Shown: positions 22,783-33,728 of the stretch, piece by piece
Numbering within the stretch: the stretch's first letter is position 1
Layout: each line of letters begins with the position of its first letter
Source: Volutella citrinella
Taxonomy: Eukaryota > Ascomycota > Sordariomycetes > Hypocreales > Nectriaceae
DNA length: 64,000 bases
Direction of reading: 5' to 3'
Assembly: GCA_034401135.1 (NCBI GenBank)
Contig: JAWZSP010000005.1
Location: 620,001-684,000, forward strand
Position numbers and translations under genes: made by a program
Notes under the pieces: generated by a model
Database searches by the model: none
What the model was told of the DNA's origin: nothing
Seen by the model: the letters and a program-made list of their open reading frames with translations, nothing else

Positions 22783-24300
22783 TCACTGTGCACCGAGTGT
22801 GGCAAGGGCGCTCCGTAGCTCCCTGATCGCCGTTGGAACATCCTCAAAGTTCAAGGCCGATATGGCCCACTTGGCGTGCTTTTGCGCCTGGCTGATTGTC
22901 TTGTGATCCTTGGGATATCCGCCGCTGGGTACGGGTACCGGAGCGGGTGCCGGAGCGGGTGCCGGAGCAGGCGTCGGGGAGGGGGTTTGCGCCGGCGGGG
23001 GAGCCCTGTAGGGCACTTGGTTTTGTACAGACGGCGGCGCAAAATGATTCGCGCCAGGCGTTCCAGCGAAGTTATTCATTGGAGCGGGTGGGCTTTGAGG
23101 AGCGCCGTAGTTGGGGCCTGCCACTGGAGGAACCTGTGGGGGAGGGTTCGTCGCTGCTGGGTGAGGGATGGAGGGCGTCGTTGACCAGGAGGGAGGCGCT
23201 GAGGGATCAAATGAAGCCGGGTTTGGTGTGCCCATTGATACCGGCGCCGAAGGGCTGAAGGATGGCGAGGGGGCGTTGAACTGAGGAGGAGGCGCGGAGG
23301 GGAGTTGAGGCGAGGGCTGAGGCGGGATCTGTGGCATGGATCCCGGGGAAGTCGCAACAGGCTGCTGGGGTGCGGGCGGAGCGGGCGAGATGGCCGAAGC
23401 GGCGGGCGTAGGGCTCTGGCTTAATGGTGACGGAACAAATGGCTCAGGAGCTCTGGAGTCCGCAACGGGAGGGAAGTAACCAGGATCGCTGGGTGGCGGA
23501 CGGGGCGGCTCGTCGACGAAGGCCGGGACGGAGGGCTCGCCGGCGTCCGGCATGTCTTCAACGGTGGCGGGCTGGGGCTGCATCGGACCGGCGCCGGAAC
23601 CTGCGATGAGCTGGTAATCGGGGTCGTTGGGGTCGATGGACAGGACTGGGTCGGCTTCGGCTTCTGGCTCGGCCGGCTGGGGGTTGGACTCGTTGGGATC
23701 CTTGCCCTCCTTGAGGGCCTTGACGATGCGGTTGGCATTCCACTTGGCGAACTTGATCTTCTGGAGAATCTCGGGCTCGGGCTCACCCCATTCACGGAGG
23801 AGACTGAGAAAGGTGGCTGCAGCATCAAATGTGTCGGCCGTTCGTCTGACGAAGGTGTTAGGAAAAGAAGAAGCAAATCGGCAATAGGAGGGCTGGCGCA
23901 CCGGGTCACCTTGTTTGCGCGCATGGTGCGCTCGGCGCGGTCAAAGACCTGCTGCGCAAACTGCTCAACATAAGCCTGGCCAGCCTGATTGTCCACGATG
24001 GCGTCGTCGTCGGCGCGCTCGTTCTTGGTCTGCTCGAGGCGCTCGAGTAGCGTCTTGGTATAGTTGAATGCCTCATCGTCGGTGGTGTGGAGGCCCTTGG
24101 CGACGATCTGGTTGACGGCGTGGTACTCGCCTGGCGGGAGGTGTTAGTCGCACATCGACGAAGCGCGGGGCGAGGAGTGCATAGCGCAGATACTCACACC
24201 AGTAGGCGATGGCAGGCTCGCCCTCGCGAAGCTGGATGGCTCGGTGGATGAAGCGGCTGACCTCAGGCACCTTGAGGGAGGCCGGGAGGGGGTCTGCCAT
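22783..24300 (-). CDS. VTA1: Vta1, ESCRT/Vps4 cofactor
   Basis: Exons 24300-24198, 24130-23902 and 23845-22783 give 464 residues. The N-terminal double MIT-like domain is recognisable: LKVPEVSRFIHRAIQLREGEPAIAYWC-EYHAVNQIVAKGLHTTDDEAFNYTKTLLERLEQ, with the intron exactly within the Cys codon. The second splice is placed at GTGCGC so that RANKVTR continues into RTADTFDAAATFL, a family-conserved stretch. A long Pro/Ala-rich linker (including PAPAPAPAPVPVP) connects to the C-terminal VSL domain ending TISQAQKHAKWAISALNFEDVPTAIRELRSAL. Vta1 stimulates the AAA ATPase Vps4, which disassembles ESCRT-III on endosomes and multivesicular bodies. The linker is longer than in yeast, which accounts for the larger size (yeast 330). 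Confidence 0.92.
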
Positions 24301-25117
24301 GGCGAGGGGCGGCGCTGGACTGGACGATGGTGGTATCTGGGTGTTTCCTGTTGAGAGGGCTGTGGATATGTAAGGAGGAGCACCTGTGAGGAGGAATAGG
24401 TAGATTGGCTGCCTAGGGATGGCAGATGGTGTTGAAGATACAGATGGCGCACGACATGGCCGGTCCAACTACCAAACCCCACATTGAGGTTGGATCGACC
24501 TTGGCTCAGCCTGACGTAACCCCTGTGCTAGCCCGCAGGGGAAGAATTAAGTGTCTTTCCAGGCAGCCGCCTCTGTAACTAACGGCCAGGCTTGCCAGGG
24601 CACTGAGGTCCTGCGCCACAGCTGCTTCCCCGGATCCGGTTCGGTCTTCACACTTCCGTCACTGGCCGCAGCTTGTGCCACCGTGGCGCTAGCTCTTCGA
24701 GTGGGAACCAGTAGGAGCACGCAGATGGCCCCGCTTCGCTCCTGCGGGAAGGAAGGCGACAAGGAAGCCCCAGCGTCAGCGTCGCTTTACAGCGTGGCTT
24801 TTTTGGGTTTCAGGCCATTGAACCCCCCAAACCGTGAAGATGCCAGCTTTCATCCCCATGCGTCTGGCCAACTTGACCCTCTGTCCAGCTGCCTCTTAAA
24901 GGGCTTGCCCAACCCCAGCCTCCAAACTTCAGTCTTCTCCTGCAAGTGACAGCACATATTTATTATTGCTGGATACAGGTTCCAGCCGGCTTCTTGGAGT
25001 CCCTCAGAGCCTGCTGCGTCGTCTCAGTGGCCGACAAGCCCGTGGATCCTCGTCTCATTCTCACTTTCTCACAAACGCTTGCTGTAACGCCCCCTCCAGG
25101 CCCTCTTCCTCCTTAAA
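24301..25117. other. Divergent promoter region
   Basis: About 820 bp between the divergent VTA1 and PDI genes; no gene seen. The last 60 bases before the PDI start are C/T-rich, as in many fungal promoters. Confidence 0.5.
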
Positions 25118-26676
25118 ATGCATAACCACGCTCTCTTGGCGGCCGTGATCGGCCTCTTGGCCGTGGTACCCGGGTCCCAGGCCCAGGGCATGTATACCAA
25201 GTCGTCGCCAGTCCTCCAGGTCAACGCCCGCAACTTTGACTCGCTCATCAAGAAGTCCAACCACACCTCGGTATGCTTTGTTACTCCAATGCTCGTACAC
25301 AATCAGCTAAATGAAATATCCAGATTGTCGAGTTCTACGCTCCCTGGTGTGGCCACTGCCGCAACCTTAAGCCTGCCTATGAGAAGGCGGCTCGTGACCT
25401 CGATGGCCTCGCCAAGGTGGCCGCTATTGACTGCGATGAGGACGCCAACAAACAGTTCTGCGGGTCCATGGGTGTTCAGGGTTTCCCTACTCTCAAGATT
25501 GTGCGCCCCAGCAAGTCTGGCCGTAACCCCGTCATCGAGGACTACCAAGGCCAGCGAACCGCTGCCGCCATCTCCGAGGCTGTCGCGAGCAAGATCAACA
25601 ATCATGTAACTCGCCTGGCCGACAAGGACGTTGACGCCTTTCTCGCCAAGCCCAAGCCCAAGGCCCTTCTCTTCACGAAGAAGGGCACCGTCAGCGGCCT
25701 GATTCGAAGCATCGCCATTGACTTCCTCGACGTCATTTCCGTTGGACAGGTCCGTGACAAGGAGACGGAGACCGTCGCCAAGTTTGGCATCAAGTCTTAT
25801 CCTGCCCTGGTCCTCATCCCCGGCGAGGGCCAAGAGCCCATTGTCTACGATGGAGAGATGAAGAAGAAGGACATGGTCAAGTTCCTGTCCCAGGCCGGCG
25901 AGCCGAACCCGGACCCTTCACCCAAGGACAAGCCGCCAGCTAAGAAGCCGGCCAAGGACCCGAAGAAGCAGGCCAGGGACGCCAAAAAGCAGGCCAAGGA
26001 CGCAAAGAAGCAGGCCAAGGAGGAGACCAAGGAGAAGTCCAAGGACAAGGTCAAGAAGGATGTCAAGGAGCAGCCCACGGAGGAAGTCAAGGAGAAGCCC
26101 AAGGACAAGCTCAAGGAGGAAGCCAAGGATGAGGCCAGCACCAAGTCCGAGTCGGAGGAGCCCACGGCCGCCGAGGCCAAGGAGAAGGAGACCAAGAAGC
26201 CTCTGGACCACTTTATCCACATTGATCGGGTCCGTACGCAAGCCGACCTCGAGGAGAAGTGTCTCCAGCCCAAGTCTCACACTTGCGTTCTTCTCTTCTA
26301 CCCCGCGGACAGCAGCAACCCTGGCGAGCAGGCCTTCGACTCGCTTTCCCACCTCAACACCAAGTACCAGCACGCCGGCCGCCACCTGTTCCCCTTCTAC
26401 GCCATCGCCGCCCACGACGAATCTTACACGGCCCTGCACAAAGCGCTCAAGCTCGAGGAGGGTGTCAGCTTGATTGCCCTGAACGCCCGCCGAGCCTGGT
26501 GGCGCAAGTACGAGGGCGACTACAGCCACCGTCACGTCGAGGACTGGATCGACGCCGTCCGAATGGGTGATGGCACCAAGGCTCGCCTCCCCAAGGCTGT
26601 TATTGCGCAGCCCGTGGAGAAGGAGGAGAAGAAGGAAGAGAAGAAGGAGGAGAAGATTGTCCACGAAGACCTATAA
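25118..26676 (+). CDS. ER protein disulfide isomerase with a lysine-rich linker
   Basis: Exons 25118-25270 and 25324-26676 give 501 residues. A signal peptide (HALLAAVIGLLAVVPGSQAQ) leads to a thioredoxin domain with active site APWCGHC (Cys60 and Cys63), the partner cis-proline region GVQGFPTLKIV, and a second thioredoxin-like domain without CxxC. A charged stretch of about 100 residues follows, with repeats of the type DAKKQAKDAKKQA and VKEKPKDKL, and then a third domain around TCVLLFYPADSSNPGEQAFDSL. The chain ends HEDL, a variant of the HDEL retrieval signal. The single CGHC and domain order resemble Mpd1/P5-like isomerases, which oxidise and rearrange disulfides of secreted proteins. The Lys/Glu linker is unusual in a PDI. 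ER location and thiol activity are strongly supported. Confidence 0.9.
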
Positions 26677-26892
26677 ATTTAGGGGGTATCTAAAACCTTT
26701 TGTCCGATTAGCCTCTGAAATCTTTGCTGTTTGGCAGATCATGGCAGATCCAAATAGTATCCAAACATACCTGTAGCAAATAGGATTGGAAAAACAAAAA
26801 AACAAGGACCGGATTTGCAACCATTTCTTTTTGCGCCCGTTTCCCCATTGATGCCCTTGCAATGCAAAATTGTTCTATAAATCCCATGCCAT

Positions 26893-27759
26893 CTACTCCT
26901 CCATCAGCAAGTCCATGGCGTCGCTTCTCTCCACAGCTCCCTCGCGGACCATCTGCGCGCCCTTCTCTTTGACAATCTGATCCAGAAACTGCTTCACCTG
27001 CTTGCAGCCGTCGACGCCCACGACCAGCATGCCCTCGAGGCGGCTGACCTGGACACGGCTTTCGCAGTTCAGGACGGCAATGCGGTCGCTGTCACCGAGC
27101 GTGGCGACGGTGAGGTAGGGCAGCTCCTGCTCCTCTTGGTTGTTAAGGTCGAGTAACGGGTCTGCGCCCTCATCGCCCGCGGCGTAGGTTGACGTCGAGC
27201 CGGCGGTGCAGGCGGCAATGTAGTCCGTCATGGGGATGCCGGCGTCGACGAGGGCCAGGGTCGTGGCGTTGAGCAGGGCGGCGAGAAGGGAGCCGTCTTG
27301 GGAGAGGACGTGCAGCGAGACTGTGATGGACGAGTGGGGGAAGAGGTGGGTGTGAAGGTTAGCGGCGAGGGCGTTTGCGATTGTGATTTCGATTTCCTGC
27401 GTGCGCCTGCCACAGGGTCAGCTCTCGAGTTCAAAAATAACAAGACGTGTTCCGGCTGGGAGGGCGCACTTGTCGTTGCGGGCGCGCTTCTTGCGGTCCA
27501 CGCTGGAGAAGCCGGCGACGACGACGTTGACGTTGATGGCGGCGGCGTCGCGCTGGCCAGCCTGGGCGCGTCGCTGCGACTGCTGCTCAGAGGGGCCGGT
27601 GACGATGCACATGACCTTTGTGTGGCCCATCTCGAGGTACGAGGAGCCGTCGGCGGCGTCCTGGGTGCGGATCTGGGCGTGCAGGCGGCGCAGCTCGTTC
27701 CAGCGGCGGCCGTCGACGCGCAGTAGCGCCATGGAGTATGTGGAGGTGTCGAGGGGCAT
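26893..27759 (-). CDS. SKI6: Exosome core subunit Rrp41/Ski6
   Basis: Exons 27759-27470 and 27406-26893 give 267 residues. The RNase PH fold is clear: RVDGRRWNELRRLHAQI at the start, DGSSYLEMGHTKVMCIVTGP, then RTQEIEITIANALAANL, VLSQDGSLLAALLNATTLALVDAGIPM and a C-terminal QMVREG segment. The splice restores DK-RTQEIEI. Rrp41 is one of the six ring subunits of the 9-subunit exosome, which degrades and trims RNA from the 3' end in nucleus and cytoplasm; in fungi the ring is catalytically inactive. The insertion around QQSQRRAQAGQRDAAAINVN is somewhat longer than in yeast (246 residues). The gene marks the conserved left border of the NLR island. Confidence 0.93.
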
Positions 27760-28465
27760 TGTGAAGGAGAGGGGGAGGTGGGCCAATGGTTCGAGAAGGG
27801 ACGGAAACGCTTGCGGAGGTGTTGGTATGAGGCCGAGTTTGGCTACCCATGATGGAGGGGGAAAAGAATTCATGGAGTTGGGAAACATTTGTGTGGCGCA
27901 GGCTGTGGCTGAAGCTGGGAATCTGGGGGGTGTGGGGGGCATGTGGCTTGGTTAAGTCTCGGGTGTGAACTACACAATGTGCTGATAAAATAGGACGATG
28001 AATTAATCGCATTACGGAGTAGGTTTGCACGATATTTTGTCTAGACTTATGATTTGAGACTACTCCCAAATTTTGCTTGCTCTGGGAGGCATGCGTCTCA
28101 TCACTTTGTGAGAAGGGAGTGCCGGCAGCTCTGTTGAGTGTGGACTGCTTGTCGGAGCTTTGCTCTTTCGCAGATTCTTGGCTGATTACCCAAGTATGAC
28201 CGGTATGGAGAGATACAACTGATTGTACTTTCAATGCTTGGCAGGCCAGAAATGGTTGTCAGCTGCTCAGGCCGAGCCAGGCTGCAAGCCACACAGCCCA
28301 ACGCAGACGATGATGTCCAGCTGAATCCCCGCATACGGCTGCCGCCCAAATCAAAACATCTGATCCTTACTTGCTCATGAGGTCTGGAAAGAACATGGAG
28401 ATGCTGCAGGGTTGACGCCGCTCACCAAGTCTCCCATAGAACTCCCCCTTTCTGTCGCTTCGAGG
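27760..28465. other. Intergenic, start of the accessory island
   Basis: About 700 bp between the SKI6 start and the first NLR fragment. It turns AT-rich from about 27960. No gene seen. Confidence 0.5.
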
Positions 28466-30467
28466 ATGAAGAAGAAGGTCACGAGAGCGGTCCAGCGCAT
28501 ACGGCGACGGAATGCTGACCCTCTGTCGTCCGTTGTTACCAGCCACCCGCAGCAAGCGCCAAAGAGCTCCGAAGCTGGGGTGAGTGATTTTCAAGGAGAA
28601 GTCACGGTCCAGCCAGACACACAATTCAAGGATGGAGTCGAAGTTCTGCATGATTGTACCGATGTGGTCATGGACATCTGCTTCGTCCACGGCCTTAGCA
28701 GCAGTCGCAGAGGCACCTGGACGGCTAAAGGGCAATCCGCACCATGGCCCGAGACAATCCTCTCGCTGAAACTCAACAACGCTAGAATTCTCACGTATGG
28801 ATATGATGTGTGCATTGTGCGAAGATCTGTCGCTTCGCAGAATGGGCTATCAGACCACGCAAACAATCTACTGATCGACTTGACGAATGATGGAACCAGT
28901 TCGAATGCTGGCCTTCGACCTTTGGTCTTTGTCGCCCACAGCTTGGGCGGCCTCGTCTGCAAGGAGGCCATCCTCCTTTCCCGTGATAACCCCGAAACGC
29001 ACTGCCAGGCCATTTTCAAAAGAGTCAAGGGAATCGCATTTTTGGGCACGCCTCATCGAGGGGCTTGGATGACAGACTGGGCCCGAATACCTGCCACGGC
29101 CCTTGCCACTGTCAAGTCCACTAACAAGTCGTTGCTGGAGATCCTGGAGACAGGAAACAACCATCTAGAATCCGTCCAGAATCGATTTTGGGCCATGGTG
29201 CGAGAACAACGGGAGTCTGGACGGTGTCTGGAGGTTACGTGCTTCTATGAGGAGCTCCCTTTGCTAGGAACTGGCTCGGCTGTTGTCTCAAAGCATTCGG
29301 CTACAATGGAGGGTTTTTCCTCCTTTAGCATTCATGCCAACCACAGGGACATGGCAAAGTTTGCATCTGTGAGCGAAAAATGGGTTCAAAAGGCTGCTTG
29401 GTGAGTTACTGCGATGGAGACCGCAAGCAGGTACGTTCAGGACCGACCGAGCAACGACAAGTGCCCTGCTAATTGCGTACAGTCCAGAGCAAATTGAAGG
29501 AGTGTGGCGAAGTGGATTCAATGCCAGAGCTGTCAGAGCGTTGCTTGGAATGCCTGCAGTCGCTAGCATTCCCAGAGATGTGGGATCGTGCTCATGATGT
29601 CGAACGTGCTGCCAAGGGCACTTGCGACTGGTTGCTCAATCACGAAACCTATAAACTCTGGCACGATTGCGACAGAGGACTACTCTAGATCAAAGGGAAG
29701 CCGGGCTCTGGCAAGTCAACACTGCTACAACATACGATCGAAAGCTGGAGGAACGGACAAAATGCTACTCCTGATGCTGTGGAACTCTCGTTCTTTCACG
29801 GACGTGGTGGCGAACTACAGAAATCCCCGGCGGGGCTGTTCCGATCTCTTCTTCACCAGCTCCTTCAACATGTCCCCCATACGCTGGAAGAACTCGTCGA
29901 AACTTTCGAAAAGCGAACTCGGGACACCGGTAAATGCGGAGACAAATGGCAGTGGCATCCACGAGAGCTAAGCGCTTCTTCGCTTCAGGCATTGCCACAG
30001 TGTCCAAGACCCGTCCAGTTTGGATCTTCATTGATGCCCTCGACGAGTGCGGCAAAGCGGACGCCATCGAGCTAGCTGGAGTATTCAAATCTCTGTGTGC
30101 GGAGCTCCCGTCCGCTGCTGGCCTAAGACCACTCCACATCTGCTTCACATGCCGACATTACCCAATTCTCGGCCTGGAAAGCACCTTCGAAATTTGCACC
30201 GAATACGAGAATGGAGTGGACATCTCGAACTATGTGGAAGAGCGTCTTTCTAGACTCTGCGGACGATCCCCTATCCCATCCATCATCATAGAGCAGGCTC
30301 AGGGGGTATTTATGTGGGTACGCCTGGTCGTGGACCACGTTCTCCGTTCTGAACTCGAGGGCCAATCTATGAAGAAGATTGAGTATCATAATACCCTATG
30401 CACCCTGATATATCTAATACATAGCACATATAGTATTTTTAAACTTCCCAGCATTACACCATCCTAA
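28466..30467 (+). pseudogene. Broken SesB-like hydrolase-NACHT NLR gene
   Basis: The first block, 28466-29404, encodes a basic start and an alpha/beta hydrolase of the SesB type: CFVHGLSSSRRGTW, the Ser elbow VFVAHSLGGLVCKEA and FLGTPHRGAW. A candidate intron follows (GTGAGT at 29400 to an AG near 29481), but the exon frames do not match. The second block runs to DRGLL and then a TAG at 29686-29688 where other NLRs have Trp before IKGKPGSGKST, the Walker A loop. A further frame break lies near 29970; the later frame contains FIDALDECG, the Walker B region. The end at 30467 is in AT-rich DNA, with no repeat domain. Intact relatives are fungal innate-immunity or incompatibility receptors; this copy looks inactive. 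It could be several sequencing errors, but three independent lesions argue against that. Confidence 0.75.
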
Positions 30468-30851
30468 AGCCGGGACCTGGGGAAATGCCGTACCCTCACA
30501 GCCATTATCTGAACACTGCCCCAAGTTGTAATCTTCCCACTCATCACTGCAAGGGCATCCCGCAAAGATATTGGGAATTTCCGAGTCCCCAATTGGACAA
30601 AGGCCTGGCGTGTTCTCTGTTCCTCCGCAGCCTTCGTCAGTGCATGCCCGCTTATAGCTAGGACAATTGCTCTTGCACGGGGCGCCCCTCCTTTTGCTGG
30701 ACAGGCATGTGCCGTCTAGCCCGCCTACCGAATGGACTCCGTCACAATCAACGTCGTTGCAAAGTGGCTTTAAGCCAGGTAGTGCAGTTACTGCTGGAAG
30801 AGACGCCAGCATAAAGGCCGCAAGTAGTGACAAAGGCTTGTTTAGCTGCAT
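30414..30851 (-). CDS. Small secreted protein, 14 cysteines, three repeated motifs
   Basis: Single exon, 145 residues. A clear signal peptide (KPLSLLAAFMLASLPAVTA) is followed by a cysteine-rich mature chain of about 122 residues. A motif C-x-D-x-x-C-x-G followed by G-x-C appears three times: near CNDVDCDG, CTDEGCGG and CSDNGCEG, with extra pairs PCKSNC and GCPC between. All cysteines can pair (14, even). This is the profile of a secreted effector-like or killer-like protein; I recognise no named family, and no function is claimed. Its stop overlaps the tail of the NLR pseudogene on the opposite strand by 54 bases. The ATG at 30851 is the only sensible start. Codon use is more AT-rich than in the flanking housekeeping genes. 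Confidence 0.72.
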   Translation of the reverse strand: MQLNKPLSLLAAFMLASLPAVTALPGLKPLCNDVDCDGVHSVGGLDGTCLSSKRRGAPCKSNCPSYKRACTDEGCGGTENTPGLCPIGDSEIPNIFAGCPCSDEWEDYNLGQCSDNGCEGTAFPQVPALGWCNAGKFKNTICAMY

Positions 30852-32038
30852 TGTTCAGGGTGCGATGAGGTCAATTCGTAGCAGCAGTAATTATAGGGTA
30901 AAGAAAATTACTTGCCCAAGCTTAAATAGTGGGATAGATGGCAATAGTAATGGTAATGGCAATGGCAATGCCTTAATAAACCAGTGCGAAACTGCCTGCT
31001 TTTAGAGACCTGCATCTCGAACTTGCGAAGCTATCCTGCACACGACATCTATCTATAGAATAAACTTTGCTTCCTCCTCCTCATCCTGATCCTTGGGCGC
31101 TATTTAGATAATAGGATTATAGAACTTTAAGAAATTCACTCAGCCTAAGTGGCTCTATCGCTTCTAAAAAAAAAAACCTAAAAAAACTAGCCAACCAATT
31201 GCAATTACAGTCAGTTCCTGATTCTGAGACGCTGCACAGGGGACTAGAGCCCCTCATCTGAGCGAATTTTTCGCATTGATGCCTTCTGGAACGGTGCACA
31301 CTACTCAGGATGAGTCCTAGTCGACTTTACTGCTCTAAGTCTAGGGAGGATCTCGGCCCGCATTGAATCGCTGCCCGGGATGTATGAGTGGCGCAGTCCT
31401 ATGCGCACTAAAACGATGCATGTCGTGAAAAGGAAGAAAACGAAAAGAAAAAGACGCGCGGGCTCACCTTGAGCTATTGTCGCTTGGCTTAAACTTGAAA
31501 TAGCACGGTCTGTAAGGGGGTGGCCTGCCGTTAAAATATATACTTACAAGTTCGACCTCGGCGGATTAGCTAGAAGGAACTGGAAAGATAGACAACCGAG
31601 GTAAGATTATATTCGTATTCGTATCATTAGGCAAGGCTCCTGTCTAATCACATACTATATCGAACAACTGATTATATATATAGTATATATTAGGACGTTA
31701 TCATCTGCGTGTTGAAGCGATGCGTGACTCTTTAACCGTATTAAACTTTGCAAGCAGGAGCTGCAGGGGCGAATTGTTACAGGGATTATTTATCTATATA
31801 AAAAAAAACTTAATAAGTAGGATTCTCTAGTAAAGGATCCTACTAAAGGATCTAGTAGGCGGCCGCGGGCGAGGTTTGCACAGGGAAATCAACTTAAAAA
31901 ATAATAAACCGTTATAGAAGTGGACCAGGAGTTAAGAAATATTTATTATAAAAGTCAACTATACTATATTATCTAACATCTCATTCTCTTACCTATTAGG
32001 CTTATTTGAAACCACTCTCCTCTCTATTAACTATAATA
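30852..32038. other. AT-rich low-complexity DNA, no gene
   Basis: About 1.2 kb with A/T runs (for example 31169-31178 and 31801-31808), a short GGCAAT-type repeat near 30945-30970, TATATATA tracts near 31672-31690 and a set of inverted repeats near 31817-31859. No reading frame of note. The composition suits decayed repeats, possibly after repeat-induced point mutation, but I cannot identify an element. Confidence 0.5.
31817..31859. repeat. Overlapping short inverted repeats
   Basis: GTAGGATTC at 31817-31825 pairs with GGATCCTAC at 31835-31843 (one mismatch), and CCTACTA at 31839-31845 pairs perfectly with TAGTAGG at 31853-31859. The two hairpins overlap and are followed by a NotI-like GCGGCCGC. 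They may be the remnant of a small element's terminal repeats. Confidence 0.4.
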
Positions 32039-32904
32039 ATGCTCTCTTTCTTTTACTATGCGTTGCTATGTCAAGCAGCAGTTTCTATAAACGCAGCACC
32101 GCTGGATGAGGCTCATGAGCTCCAGCATAGCGATGCCTCTAGCAGCACTGTTCAAGAGTATGTATTCAGAATGGTTCAAGATGCTTAAATCCACAGATCT
32201 AACTTTCAGATGATAGTTTGCCCCTGTCTGAGAGAAACATATTGCCAAAGCGAGCTGATAACCGCCCTCGGCCCGGGCCGCTCATCCCTACTCCTCAGTT
32301 CCTACGTCAGATCCCAGGAATTAGCAATGCCGGTTTTAGGAGTGCATTAAGGATGACCAGGTTGAATTATGAACCACCTATGGTCCTAAATCTTTTAGAG
32401 GGGCAGCGAGCACTCGTGCTCGGGGCATCACGTTTAGTAGGTAAGGTCGCGACCGAGGTCTACCAGTTGACCCAAGATGCAGCCGTCAGGTTCTCTAGAG
32501 AACTCACGGCTGAAGGACCTGACATGGAGACTGCTCGAGTTCTGGAGAGGGTCGGTGATTTTCTTAAAGGCACCGAGGAAAGAGCTGCTGGGCTCCAAGT
32601 TCAAGGAATCACCATCTATTCGACGATTACCTTGGCCGATGAGTGGGAAGGGGCAAACTGGGCCCAGCTCAACGAGTTGTCCAGAAACCCTACCTCTATG
32701 GTGCACGAACTCGAAGCAATGATCTGCGCGATCTTTAACGACGTAATAGCAGGGGGATTTCCATATGCGGAGTATGCCCTCGGAGTCCCTGGCGTTAATA
32801 GTGCTGGCGTATTGACCGGTCATTTCATCGCTCGCGCATTTGTGCGCATTTTTGTGCTAAAAGGGGGTCAACAGCCTCCCCCAGGGCATGATGAGTTTAG
32901 ATAG
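32039..32904 (+). CDS. Predicted secreted protein with a Kex2-type site, family unknown
   Basis: Exons 32039-32157 and 32217-32904 give about 268 residues. The first exon carries a signal peptide (MLSFFYYALLCQAAVS) and a short acidic pro-segment. The donor GTATGT and the acceptor GATGATAG at 32209-32216 are the only pair I found that joins it in frame to the second exon, which opens with a Leu-Pro-Lys-Arg Kex2-like site. The mature part (about 210 residues) is mixed helix-like sequence with almost no cysteine, for example DMETARVLERVGDFLKGTEE and NPTSMVHELEAMI. I do not recognise it. The genes around it are NLR fragments. Secretion and maturation by Kex2 are inferred; a role as effector or toxin is a possibility only. 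The TTG at 32006 is rejected as start. Confidence 0.6.
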
Positions 32905-33046
32905 GGAAAATGTTAGTGTATTCTTATACTCTATGTATAGCCTAGAGTGTGATAAGGGACAGGGAAGAATCGACACAGTGCTGGGTCGGTGTAGCTGTCA
33001 CAGTCGAACTGGCATGGCCGAGTGATATAGCGCGCATGTTTACTCC

Positions 33047-33436
33047 GTGGTGGAAATATCCGAGAGAATCTATGGAAGAGATGATCCGACGACAATTCGC
33101 TGTCTCGACCGCGTGAGCTGGTACCTGTACCTGGTTGGGAGATTCAAAGAGGCCGAGGAAACAGTTAGAAAAGTTCTGAGATGGAGCTGGTTCATCATCG
33201 GCACTAGCAACAATGAATATTCCATGCTCAAGTTCTTGAGACGACTCTCCCTGCCCCTGGTCCAGCAGGAAAAGTGTGAAGAGGCAGAGATGCTGCTTAA
33301 GGAAGCGTTGGAGGCAAGGATGACCAAGTATGTGAAGAATGCGGCGGAGGGGCGTCTCAACCCCAAGCCCAACCCATCAACCCATGCCCGCATGCCAACC
33401 CTGCAGGCGAGTCTCTGCAGCAAAGACCCGAGCTAG
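33047..33436 (+). pseudogene. TPR fragment of an NLR-type gene
   Basis: An open frame of about 129 codons without a proper ATG (it begins GTG). It contains tetratricopeptide-like units: RIYGRDDPTTIRCLDRVSWYLYLVGRFKEAEET and then LRRLSLPLVQQEKCEEAEMLLKEAL. Such units form the sensor repeats at the C terminus of many fungal NLRs. No NACHT or N-terminal domain is joined to it here, so it is a remnant. Confidence 0.6.
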
Positions 33437-33728
33437 CAGCGCAGTTTTTAGGGGTGAGGTCAGTTACTCTAAAAGCTCAAATTACTGTGAAACCATGTAG
33501 CAAGCCGGACGGTGCGGCTGCGGCAGGCCTGTTGCGTCTGATTGATAGGATGGTCCTTTGCTCCTTTACGCGAGGCTGTCGTTGCGGCAAGATCGACCGG
33601 AGTCACGTGAGGTCAGCCGGTAGCGTAGCCTCACCACCCCTCACTTATCAGGCCATCCGAGATGCTTCGACCTCAGGCGTCATCAGTACGGTTAACGGAC
33701 CCATGATCCACCCCTTTTGGTTCTAAGC

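Noticed and set aside
25918..26664. 248-codon Leu-rich antisense frame inside the PDI gene
   Set aside because: Mirror of the lysine-rich linker; no start context or family.
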